From Chitinophaga sp. Cy-1792 (GTDB lineage: Bacteria; Bacteroidota; Bacteroidia; Chitinophagales; Chitinophagaceae): a stretch of DNA of 64,000 nt. Location: contig NZ_VWWO01000001.1 of assembly GCF_011752935.1 (NCBI RefSeq), forward strand, positions 2,356,001-2,420,000, given 5' to 3'. A model generated the notes under the pieces. The model did not search any database. It was not told where the DNA came from and saw only the letters and a list, made by a program, of their open reading frames with translations. Shown here one piece after another: positions 53,849 through 62,082 of the stretch. Made by a program: the position numbers and the translations under genes. The first letter of the stretch is position 1; each line of letters opens with the position of its first letter.

Positions 53849-55012
53849 ATGCACGAGGCTAACTGGAAATACCTTCTGGAAAGATATCTGACCAATACCT
53901 GCACACGGGAAGAGCTGCATGAATTACTGCGGTGGGTAGCGGAAGATCCTAACAATGACTTGCTCATTGAGCACCTTCGTGCCCACTGGGAAGCCAATAC
54001 TGATTTACCGGCGGATGATGACGCATCCCGCTGGGAACAGCGCTTTAATGAAATACTTGACAAAGAGGCTTCTCCTCCGCCACCACGTATTATCCGTTAC
54101 CGCCCGTGGCTGGCTGCCGCCGCTGCGGTATTACTGCTGGTAACGGTAACTACTGGATATCTGAAGCTTTATCATCATTCGTCCATTGCCGTTCCCCCGG
54201 CTGTTATAGCTCATGACGTGGCGCCAGGTACCAATAAGGCCATGCTCACACTGGCCGATGGCTCCGTCATTACATTGGACAGTTCCGCCAACGGCCTCGT
54301 TGCCCGGCAAGGCAATACCAGTATCCGCCAGCAACAGAATGGGCAGCTGACCTACAACGGCACCAGTAACAATGCAACGCAAACCTTCAATACGATTTCC
54401 ATTCCTAAAGCCGGCAAATATGCGCTGGTTCTGACGGATGGTACCAAAGTATGGCTGAACGCCGCCTCCACGTTCCGTTTCCCCCTGGCTTTCGGCAACG
54501 AACGCCGCGTAATACTCTCCGGGGAAGCCTACTTCGAAATAGCCCCCGATGCACACCGCCCATTTATTGTGGAAGCTGCACAGACAGAAATAAAAGTACT
54601 CGGCACGGCCTTCAATATCATGGCATACCAGGAGGAAGGATGTACGAAAACCACGCTGGTGAATGGTTCCCTGGCTGTAAATGCCAACGGACAGCAGGTG
54701 GTCCTCCACCCCGGCCAACAGGCGAATGTAAGCCCTACACAGACAACTATTCAGTTACAGGACGCCGATATGGAAGAGGTGCTGGCCTGGAAAAATGATA
54801 GATTCTATTTTAATAATACCGATATACATACCGCCATGCGACAGCTGGAAAGATGGTATGATGTACATGTGACTTTTAAGGATTCGCTCAATATGAGCCT
54901 GAACGGTACCGTGAGCAGGTCCGTGAATATCTCCCGGGTACTCAAAATGCTGACACTAACCGGGGAAGCCAACTTCAGCATCGATGGTAATAACGTAACT
55001 GTAGGAAAATGA
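53849..55012 (+). CDS. FecR-type anti-sigma factor (locus C)
   Basis: A 387-residue single-pass protein. The cytoplasmic sigma-binding part is MHEANWKYLLERYLTNTCTREELHELLRW; the transmembrane helix is WLAAAAAVLLLVTVTTGYLKLY. The periplasmic FecR core carries LVLTDGTKVWLNAASTFRFP and LGTAFNIMAYQ, and a C-terminal DUF4974 domain follows (AMRQLERWYDVHVTF). The ATG at 53849 gives an N-terminus resembling homologues; a GTG at 53834 would add five residues and cannot be excluded. 167 bp separate it from susC. Confidence 0.87.
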   Translation: MHEANWKYLLERYLTNTCTREELHELLRWVAEDPNNDLLIEHLRAHWEANTDLPADDDASRWEQRFNEILDKEASPPPPRIIRYRPWLAAAAAVLLLVTVTTGYLKLYHHSSIAVPPAVIAHDVAPGTNKAMLTLADGSVITLDSSANGLVARQGNTSIRQQQNGQLTYNGTSNNATQTFNTISIPKAGKYALVLTDGTKVWLNAASTFRFPLAFGNERRVILSGEAYFEIAPDAHRPFIVEAAQTEIKVLGTAFNIMAYQEEGCTKTTLVNGSLAVNANGQQVVLHPGQQANVSPTQTTIQLQDADMEEVLAWKNDRFYFNNTDIHTAMRQLERWYDVHVTFKDSLNMSLNGTVSRSVNISRVLKMLTLTGEANFSIDGNNVTVGK

Positions 55013-55083
55013 CCTAGTAATATTTTATCAACCAAAAATCAGTAACTACTTATGAAAATTAACTAAGTGAACAATGGCATAAC

Positions 55084-55167
55084 AAAAAGCGGGAGTGTTG
55101 GAGCACCCCCGCAAGCTTGAAATATGCCCGAAAACATTTGACAGAACGAATTCCAGACATTTCAAAC
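55084..55167 (-). ncRNA. Predicted antisense RNA over the susC-C leader
   Basis: This locus has the best promoter of the three: minus-strand TTTG (55203-55200), a 19-nt spacer, and TACTTTTG (55180-55173), both exact. RNA would start near 55167 and end at the hairpin 55089-55112 (9-bp stem with one A-C mismatch, loop TTGGAG on +), which is followed on the minus strand by five T residues. Length about 84 nt. It covers most of the susC leader. Confidence 0.55.
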
Positions 55168-55172
55168 CATTA

Positions 55173-55203
55173 CAAAAGTATGTATTTGCGCACTTTAATC
55201 AAA
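55173..55203 (-). promoter_or_regulatory. Minus-strand promoter overlapping susC-C start codon
   Basis: TTTG-N19-TACTTTTG on the minus strand, an exact match to the Bacteroidota -33/-7 consensus. The -7 element shares the A of the susC ATG at 55180. Confidence 0.55.
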
Positions 55204-58200
55204 GGTTCGCCCAGGCGGAGCCTTTGCCATCACACAATTATCCGTGTAATGCAACTGAACACCATTTTTATCCTGGCCTTTGTACTGCAGGTACATGCAG
55301 TAGGGTATGGCCAGAGCAAGGTGACCCTTGCTAAAAATAATGCACCGCTGAAAGAAGTATTCCGGGAAATCAGCCGCCAGACAGGCTATGATATCCTGTA
55401 TACCAATAAAGTGTTGTCTGCCGGAAAGCGTATCAACCTGCATGTAAAAGATGCTGACCTCGAAACGGTGCTCAGGGAATGCCTGGCAGAACAGCCTTTG
55501 AATTATACTATCCTCGATAAAACAGTGGTCATCAAACTGCAGCCCGCCAGCAACCCCACTACTGAATTAACGGCCATCCCGCCGGTAGAGGTAAAGGGTA
55601 AGATCACCGATGCCGACGGTCAGCCACTGCCCGGCGTTACCATCATGGTGAAAGGTACCACCAAAGGTGCGGTGAGCGCCAACGATGGTAGCTTCCACCT
55701 GTCTGCCCCCGCGAATGCTACCCTGGTCGTTTCTTTCCTGGGCTTCCAGACACAGGAAGTAAATGTTACCGGTAACGACCTGACCGTTGTTCTGAAAACC
55801 AGCGACGCCAAACTGAATGAGTTAGTGGTGACGGCGCTGGGTATCAAAAAAGAAAAGAAAGCACTCGGATACTCCGTAACGGAACTCAAGGGAAGTGACC
55901 TCACCAAAGCCCGCGAACCAAATGCAGTGAGTGGCCTTACCGGTAAAGTTGCCGGCCTTACCATCACACCAAGCCCTAACCTGTTTGGGGATCCCGGTAT
56001 CCGTATCCGTGGCCTTTCCAACGTACTGATTGTAGTAGATGGTGTGCCTATCAGCTCCGACTCCTGGAACCTCAGCCCTGATGATATTGAATCCTATTCT
56101 GTGCTGAAAGGCGCCAACGCGGCTGCTTTATATGGCCAGCGTGGCCAGAGCGGCGCCCTGCTGATCACTACCAAAAGAGGTAAGGCTGATGCTAAAGGCT
56201 TTCGCGTAGATATCAACTCCAGCACTCAGCTGCAGGCAGGCTATAATTCTATCGTAAAATATCAGACAGAATACGGTCCCGGCGACGACTTCGAATATGC
56301 ATTCAAAGATGGTCGCGGCAGTGGCATAAATGATGCTGATTATAACATCTGGGGGCCACGCTTCGAAGGACAGCTGATCCCGCAGTATAATAGTCCTAAA
56401 GATCCTGTTACCGGTGAACTAACACCTATCCCATGGTTGGCAAGAGGTAAGAACAATCTCACCAACTACCTGCGAAATGGCCTGCTCAGTACCAATAATG
56501 TGGCTATTTCTACTGCCAATGAACATGGCGACATGCGTATCTCTTTCTCTCAAATGGGACAACGCGGACAGGTACCTAATACCAAACTGGGAAGCTCCAA
56601 TATCAATTTCAGCGGCGGCGTCAATGCAGGTAAAAACCTACGCTTTGAAGGTGCTATTAACTACAACAAACAATATACACCTAACTATCCTAGCCTGGGA
56701 TATGGCCCCGGCAGCATGATCTACCTGATTACCGTATGGGGTGGCGTGGATTATGATATCAATGACCTGCGCAACTACTGGCAGCCGGGCAAAGAGAACG
56801 TACAACAGTACAACCGTGAATATACCATCTATAATAACCCATGGCTGATCGCCAATGAAGCCTTGCACTCCTACAATAAAGATGATATCTACGGACACGT
56901 GCAAATGTTGTATACCATCAGCCCTAAACTTAATTTCAAACTCCGTACAAACGTTAGCACCTGGAACCGCAGGCAGACCTGGAAATATCCTATCTCTGCC
57001 GACTTCTATGAGCCGTACCGCAGGGTAGGTGGCTACAGTGAAAGCTATGATTACTTCTGGGAAAATAATACCGAAGGAGGGTTGACGTATAAAGACAAGT
57101 TCTTCAAAGACTTCAGCCTTACCGGTTCATTGATGGCCAACCTCCGTACCGTTAAGGTGAGCAGCCTTTCCGGCAGTACAAAAGGTGGGCTGATCACACC
57201 AGGTGTATACGATCTCTCTAATACCAAAGAACAGAATTCTCCTACCAATGACTTTGCAAAAAGACAGGTATCCAGTGCCTACGGATTTGTGGACTTAGAC
57301 TGGCGCAGCATGATCTTCCTTAGTCTGACAGGCCGTTTCGACAAATCGTCGACTATGCCGGTATCGCATAATACTTACTTCTATCCATCTGCCTCATTGA
57401 GTCTGATGTTGTCTGAAATGATACATATGCCTGCTTATGTATCCCTGCTGAAAGTACGTGGTAGCTACGCCAACGTGGCCAGCGACCTGGTAACTGCCAA
57501 CACCAGTAACTACGATATCTATAAACTTTTGCCAACCTATACCACCAGTGGCACACGTTGGGATAACAATGTGGGCGTGACTTACACTAGTAAGATGTAT
57601 AATCCGAATATCATGCCTAGTCGTGTGAAAACCGTGGAAGTTGGTGCAGAAGCAGGATTCTTCAATAACAGGCTTGGTTTTGATGTCGCCTATTACAGGA
57701 ACCTGGAAGGTCCTGGCATTGTAGATGTAAGCGTGTCGCAGGCTTCCGGCGTATCTACAGTACAACGTAATGCCTTTACGTATATCCGTAAAGGTGGTGA
57801 GATCACCGTTACCGGTACACCGGTAAAACATAAAGATTTCACCTGGACTGCTATGGCTAACTGGTCTACCAATCACAGATGGTTGAAAGAAATCGATGGT
57901 ATTCAGACCAGGAGTGGTATGATAAAACTGGGAGATCGTATTGATGGCTATTACCTGAACGACTTCCAGCGTGATGCAAATGGACAGGTGCTGGTAGGGG
58001 ATGATGGATTGCCTTTATTTAATCCTTATTACAGTAAAGTCGGTTATGTAGATAATAAATTCCAGATGGGATTGAACAATACCTTCCGTTATAAAAACTT
58101 TACGCTGGGAATTCAGTTTGATGGCCGTTTTGGTGGACTGATCTACAACTTTACAGATGCTTACCAATGGAGATCAGGTACTGCACCTGAATCAGCAAGT

Positions 58201-58650
58201 CCATATCGTTTACTCGACTGGCAGAACCGCAACAATCCTGACTGGCATGGCTCTGTGATGACCAATGGACAGAAAGTTATTTCCGGCCAGCTGAATGCTG
58301 ACCAGGATGGTAATGTTATTTCAGACGACAGGAAATATGCACCGAATGATATTCCGGTAATGTGGAGAGATTGGGCTACTTCTTATTATACAGGTGATAA
58401 GAACCTGGTGCACAGCGCCACTTTCGTGAAACTGCGTGAGCTGATACTCACTTACAACCTGCCTGCTGCTATGCTGAAACGCACGCATTTCTTCAACAAT
58501 GCCAGCGTTTCCCTGGTAGGGCGTAACCTCCTCTATTTCACTGGCGAGCATACCAAAAACATGGAGCTGGATTCCTATGTGACCGATGATGCAGGCTTCC
58601 AGACCCCTGCTGTGAAAAGCTATGGTATCAACATTAACCTGTCCTTCTAA
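55180..58650 (+). CDS. SusC/RagA-like TonB-dependent transporter with STN domain (locus C)
   Basis: An outer-membrane transporter of 1156 residues from ATG 55180. A TTG at 55117 would extend it over the hairpin and is rejected. A short cytoplasmic tail is followed by signal peptide MQLNTIFILAFVLQVHAVGYGQ, the STN domain (LKEVFREISRQTGYDILYTN), a carboxypeptidase-regulatory-like domain (VEVKGKITDADGQPLPGVTIMV), a TonB box LNELVVTALGIKK, the plug with YSVLKGANAAALYGQRGQSGALLITTK, and a barrel ending SYGININLSF. The TALGIKKEKKALGYS box is the variant linked to SusD-like_2 partners, which is what follows after 11 bp. Confidence 0.92.
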   Translation: MYLRTLIKGSPRRSLCHHTIIRVMQLNTIFILAFVLQVHAVGYGQSKVTLAKNNAPLKEVFREISRQTGYDILYTNKVLSAGKRINLHVKDADLETVLRECLAEQPLNYTILDKTVVIKLQPASNPTTELTAIPPVEVKGKITDADGQPLPGVTIMVKGTTKGAVSANDGSFHLSAPANATLVVSFLGFQTQEVNVTGNDLTVVLKTSDAKLNELVVTALGIKKEKKALGYSVTELKGSDLTKAREPNAVSGLTGKVAGLTITPSPNLFGDPGIRIRGLSNVLIVVDGVPISSDSWNLSPDDIESYSVLKGANAAALYGQRGQSGALLITTKRGKADAKGFRVDINSSTQLQAGYNSIVKYQTEYGPGDDFEYAFKDGRGSGINDADYNIWGPRFEGQLIPQYNSPKDPVTGELTPIPWLARGKNNLTNYLRNGLLSTNNVAISTANEHGDMRISFSQMGQRGQVPNTKLGSSNINFSGGVNAGKNLRFEGAINYNKQYTPNYPSLGYGPGSMIYLITVWGGVDYDINDLRNYWQPGKENVQQYNREYTIYNNPWLIANEALHSYNKDDIYGHVQMLYTISPKLNFKLRTNVSTWNRRQTWKYPISADFYEPYRRVGGYSESYDYFWENNTEGGLTYKDKFFKDFSLTGSLMANLRTVKVSSLSGSTKGGLITPGVYDLSNTKEQNSPTNDFAKRQVSSAYGFVDLDWRSMIFLSLTGRFDKSSTMPVSHNTYFYPSASLSLMLSEMIHMPAYVSLLKVRGSYANVASDLVTANTSNYDIYKLLPTYTTSGTRWDNNVGVTYTSKMYNPNIMPSRVKTVEVGAEAGFFNNRLGFDVAYYRNLEGPGIVDVSVSQASGVSTVQRNAFTYIRKGGEITVTGTPVKHKDFTWTAMANWSTNHRWLKEIDGIQTRSGMIKLGDRIDGYYLNDFQRDANGQVLVGDDGLPLFNPYYSKVGYVDNKFQMGLNNTFRYKNFTLGIQFDGRFGGLIYNFTDAYQWRSGTAPESASPYRLLDWQNRNNPDWHGSVMTNGQKVISGQLNADQDGNVISDDRKYAPNDIPVMWRDWATSYYTGDKNLVHSATFVKLRELILTYNLPAAMLKRTHFFNNASVSLVGRNLLYFTGEHTKNMELDSYVTDDAGFQTPAVKSYGININLSF

Positions 58651-58661
58651 AAACTGAAATC

Positions 58662-60182
58662 ATGAAATCTACAATAGCTAAATATATACTGGGCGCTACT
58701 TTGCTGACAAGTCTGGGCGCCTGTGAAAAAACGGCGCTGCTGCAGAAAGACCCTGCGGCAGTGTATGATGCCAGTCCTAAATTGTTGCTGACCGGGCTGT
58801 TGCTGAATGCCGGCGATAAGCCATGGACGGCTGTTCAACGGCATAACCAGTATGCCACCCAGAACAACTCGTACTATTACGGTCAGCCTTATGACTGGAC
58901 AACCGCTGATGAAGGTTTTTCTGCGTATGACCGTTTACGTGATATCAGCCAGATGAATAAAGAAGCAGCAAAATCACCGGAAAACTATAAAGGTTATCCT
59001 GAGCTGGGTAAATTTCTGACGGCGTATTTCATGGTACGCAATACAGAATTATTCGGTGATGTACCAATGTCTGACGCACTCAAAGGCCGGTCGGACGGTA
59101 ATTTTACACCGAAGTACGACGACCAGAAAGAAGTATATCGTACCTGCCTGCAGCTGCTGGAAGATGCGAATACAGCCCTGACACCACTGGTGGCTGCCAA
59201 TGTAAAAGTGGAAGGTGACTTCTACTATAAAGGCGACCTGGCGAAGTGGCAGAAACTGGTGAATTCTTTTCGTTTACGCGTACTGGTTAGTTTGAGTAAG
59301 CGTGCCGATGATAACGCAGACCTGAAGATAAAAGAACAATTTGCCACTATCGTTGGTAACCCGGCGAAATACCCGCTGATACTGACGAATGAAGATAATT
59401 TCCAGCTGGCGTTCAATGCCAATGCAAGGGATAATAACTATCCTTTGTGGCCTGCGGATGGTGTGGTGATCAAAAATGATCTTAACAATAACCTGGCATC
59501 TACCATTGTTGATCTACTGAAAAGAACGGAAGATCCGCGGTTGTTTGTGATGGCCCTGCCTACTGACTCTGCAAAGAAAAGTGGAGATGCAGCCTATGCC
59601 ACAAAATTCACTTCTTTCAGAGGAGGTGATGTTGGTATGATCATGGCTGACCTGAAGTCGCTGGCCAGTGCCGGTAAGTTTTCCCAGCTGAACTACGATT
59701 TCTGGGAGGCAACACCATCGGGCGTTCCGTGTATTCAGCTAGGCGCTGCCGAAGTAAATTTCAGCATTGCCGAAGCGATCAACCGTGGCTGGATTTCTGG
59801 TGATGCCGGTGCGTATTATGTGGCGGGTATCAAGGCAAATATGACGTTTTATAATGTCAGCGGCGCTGCGCAGGATGCATTCGTCACAAACCCAGCCAAC
59901 GTTTATGCGGGCAACACTGCAACCGGTTTGACGCAGATACTCGAACAGAAATATGTAGCATTCTTCCAGAACTCAGGCAAACAGGCGTTTTACAATAATC
60001 GCAGAACCGGTGTTCCTAAGTTCAGCATTGGCCCTGCCAACAAAAATGCGCAGAAGATTCCGGTAAGATGGAAGTACCCTACTGTGGAATATACAGTGAA
60101 TGAAGCCAATATCCGCAGCGCGATCCAGAAGCAGTACAATGGCTCTGATTCGCAGAATGATGTGATGTGGCTGATTAAATAA
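58662..60182 (+). CDS. SusD/RagB-type (SusD-like_2) outer-membrane lipoprotein (locus C)
   Basis: A 506-residue lipoprotein with lipobox LTSLGAC (Cys ~21). LLQKDPAAVYDASPKLLLTGLLLNAGD and NPAKYPLILTNEDNFQLAFNANARDNNYP are characteristic of the SusD-like_2 family, distinct from the canonical SusD of loci A and B. The C-terminal KIPVRWKYPTVEYTVNEANIRSAI is also typical. Members of this family often handle peptides or other non-starch ligands. Terminators follow, so it closes locus C. Confidence 0.88.
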   Translation: MKSTIAKYILGATLLTSLGACEKTALLQKDPAAVYDASPKLLLTGLLLNAGDKPWTAVQRHNQYATQNNSYYYGQPYDWTTADEGFSAYDRLRDISQMNKEAAKSPENYKGYPELGKFLTAYFMVRNTELFGDVPMSDALKGRSDGNFTPKYDDQKEVYRTCLQLLEDANTALTPLVAANVKVEGDFYYKGDLAKWQKLVNSFRLRVLVSLSKRADDNADLKIKEQFATIVGNPAKYPLILTNEDNFQLAFNANARDNNYPLWPADGVVIKNDLNNNLASTIVDLLKRTEDPRLFVMALPTDSAKKSGDAAYATKFTSFRGGDVGMIMADLKSLASAGKFSQLNYDFWEATPSGVPCIQLGAAEVNFSIAEAINRGWISGDAGAYYVAGIKANMTFYNVSGAAQDAFVTNPANVYAGNTATGLTQILEQKYVAFFQNSGKQAFYNNRRTGVPKFSIGPANKNAQKIPVRWKYPTVEYTVNEANIRSAIQKQYNGSDSQNDVMWLIK

Positions 60183-60194
60183 CAGATCTTAAAT

Positions 60195-60231
60195 AGCGCC
60201 GTTTTCCCCGCCGAAGGCGGGAAAACGGCTA
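60195..60231 (+). terminator. Hairpin after locus C
   Basis: CCGTTTTCCCCGCC pairs with GGCGGGAAAACGG (one bulged base) around GAA. The tail is A-rich rather than T-rich, so termination may depend on the second hairpin at 60237. Confidence 0.55.
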
Positions 60232-60236
60232 AAAAC

Positions 60237-60267
60237 AAAAAAGCTTCTGCCGCAGGCAGAAGCTTTT
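60237..60267. terminator. Bidirectional terminator after locus C
   Basis: AAAAAAGCTTCTGCC pairs perfectly with GGCAGAAGCTTTTTT around a GCA loop. It lies between convergent locus C (+) and the EamA gene (-). Confidence 0.87.
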
Positions 60268-60292
60268 TTATTGCAGGAAATATTTTTGCAGA

Positions 60293-61186
60293 TCAATGCG
60301 CCTCAATCATCAGCCCTTTTTTGTGCTGATAATTTACTCTTACCATCTGTAATACCACAGAAAGAATAATACATGCTAATCCGCCATAGAAGGCCGGGTT
60401 GAGGTATTTATTTTCATGGAAGATGATAAACGCGAGTATGATGCTGTATACCGGTTCCAGGTTGAAGGTAAGGTTGACGGTAAAGGGAGATATCTTTTTC
60501 AGGGCGCTCATACTGAGCAGGTACATGCAGATGGTACATGCCCAGGAGAGGATGAAGAGCCAGAGCCAGTCGATGGCGGGCGGTATCAGTGATGGTACCG
60601 GGAACGCATACACGTAAAATGGCGCAAGGATGGTGAATACGATGAGGCCTGTCCATAACTCATAATAGGTGATGGTGATGGTATCAAAGCGTTTGATGAG
60701 TCGTTTGTTGAAAACGGTAAACAGGGCGGCAAACATGGCGGATATGATCCCGAGGATAATGCCTGTGCGGTATTGTGTGTCGAAGTGGAAGATGAGCAGG
60801 ATACCGGCAAGTGTGAGCATGCTGAGCAGCAGTTCCACTGCATCGAAGCGGCGCCTGTTGATCAGCGGGTCAAAGATGGCAGTAAAGAGGCTGGTGAGTG
60901 AAAAACAGACAACGCCGATGGAGACGTTGGCATATTTGATACTACCATAGAAAAACAGCCAGTGTAAAGCCACTATTACACCTGTGCTGCCAATGGGAAC
61001 GATATCTTTCCAGGGTAAGCGTTTCAGGGAACCTCTCAGCCGAAACAGAAAAAACATGGTAACACAGGTAATGAGCAGCCGGTACCATACGAGCATGCCT
61101 TCATTGAGAGAGATGAGTTTTCCAAGAATCCCGGTGAATCCTGCCAGGAATACGGAAAGGTGTAAGTGTAAAAATGCTTTTTTCAT
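60293..61186 (-). CDS. EamA/DMT family transporter
   Basis: A 297-residue protein with about ten hydrophobic helices in two EamA repeats. The first repeat runs from FLAGFTGILGKLISLNEGMLVWYRLLITC, the second from GIILGIISAMFAALFTVFNKRLI, each ending in a FNLEPVYS/SLTSLFTAIF-type conserved segment. DMT proteins export or exchange small metabolites or amino acids; the substrate is unknown. It is separated from the glycosyltransferase gene by a hairpin terminator, so probably transcribed independently. Confidence 0.88.
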   Translation of the reverse strand: MKKAFLHLHLSVFLAGFTGILGKLISLNEGMLVWYRLLITCVTMFFLFRLRGSLKRLPWKDIVPIGSTGVIVALHWLFFYGSIKYANVSIGVVCFSLTSLFTAIFDPLINRRRFDAVELLLSMLTLAGILLIFHFDTQYRTGIILGIISAMFAALFTVFNKRLIKRFDTITITYYELWTGLIVFTILAPFYVYAFPVPSLIPPAIDWLWLFILSWACTICMYLLSMSALKKISPFTVNLTFNLEPVYSIILAFIIFHENKYLNPAFYGGLACIILSVVLQMVRVNYQHKKGLMIEAH

Positions 61187-61210
61187 GTAGATATCGGAGT
61201 GACTGGCTTA

Positions 61211-61247
61211 AAACCAGAAGTTCCGCCAAGGGCGGAACTTCTGGTTT
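61211..61247. terminator. Terminator of glycosyltransferase gene
   Basis: AAACCAGAAGTTCCGCC pairs perfectly with GGCGGAACTTCTGGTTT around an AAG loop (17-bp stem). On the minus strand, it follows the stop of the glycosyltransferase gene. Confidence 0.75.
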
Positions 61248-61268
61248 ATTATATGTTGGTGCAGCAAG

Positions 61269-62009
61269 TTAGTTACTGACTCTTTTTTTGTATTTACGGA
61301 AGAGGCTTTGCCATTGTATTTTGAGTACACCGAGGATACCTTCCTTTACGATGCCTTTACTCATTTTGGAATAGCCTTCCTTACGATCTTTAAAGGTGAT
61401 AGGTACTTCGGCTATTTTAAAGCCGAGCTTCCAGGCGGTAAACTTCATTTCAATCTGGAAGGCATAGCCAACGAACTGGATTTCATCCAGGTTGATAGCT
61501 TCCAGTACTGCGCTGGAATAGCATACAAATCCGGCGGTAGGGTCTTTTACCGGCATCCAGGTGATGAGGCCAACGTAAACGGAGGCGCCTCTGGATAATA
61601 CGGCACGGTCCCATGGCCAGTTTTCGGTATTGCCACCTTTCACATAGCGGGAGCCTACGGCCACATCAGCGCCGCCCTTTGCACAGGCGTCGTAGAGGCG
61701 GATAAGGTCTTTGGGATTATGGGAGAAGTCGGCATCCATTTCAAAAATATAGCGGTAGCCTTTGGCCAGCGCCCATTTAAAACCATGGATATAGGCGGTG
61801 CCCAGGCCTTGCTTTCCGGAACGCTCTTCAAGGAAAAGCTGTCCGGGATGCTGTACCTGTAGCGATTTTACGATAGCGCCGGTCCCATCCGGGGAGCCAT
61901 CGTCTACAATCAGGATGTGAAAATCCTGCTGTAAGGAAAATACAGCGTCAATGATATTGTGGATATTATCCTTTTCATTGTACGTAGGTATAATTACAAG
62001 CTTTTCCAA
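61269..62009 (-). CDS. Polyprenol monophosphomannose synthase-like glycosyltransferase (GT2)
   Basis: A 246-residue GT-A enzyme. The nucleotide-sugar site VIIPTYNEKDNIHNIIDAV, the DDGSPDGTG loop and the metal-binding DAD in IFEMDADFSHNPKDLI (around residues 87-97) match dolichol/polyprenol-phosphate mannosyltransferases. There is no C-terminal membrane domain, so it is the short soluble type. The product, a lipid-linked sugar, could serve lipoprotein or surface glycan glycosylation. Neighbours do not define the acceptor. Confidence 0.88.
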   Translation of the reverse strand: MEKLVIIPTYNEKDNIHNIIDAVFSLQQDFHILIVDDGSPDGTGAIVKSLQVQHPGQLFLEERSGKQGLGTAYIHGFKWALAKGYRYIFEMDADFSHNPKDLIRLYDACAKGGADVAVGSRYVKGGNTENWPWDRAVLSRGASVYVGLITWMPVKDPTAGFVCYSSAVLEAINLDEIQFVGYAFQIEMKFTAWKLGFKIAEVPITFKDRKEGYSKMSKGIVKEGILGVLKIQWQSLFRKYKKRVSN

Positions 62010-62082
62010 TTCAGCAGATTATGTTTTTTGGACTGCGAAAATAATTCAAATCGACCGCAAGTTAGAACGTAATCCAGAAAGA

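Noticed and set aside
55117..55179. TTG-initiated extension of susC-C
   Set aside because: The added residues would be non-conserved and encoded just past the hairpin within the leader; ATG 55180 is preceded by the same A-rich start region as the other susC genes.
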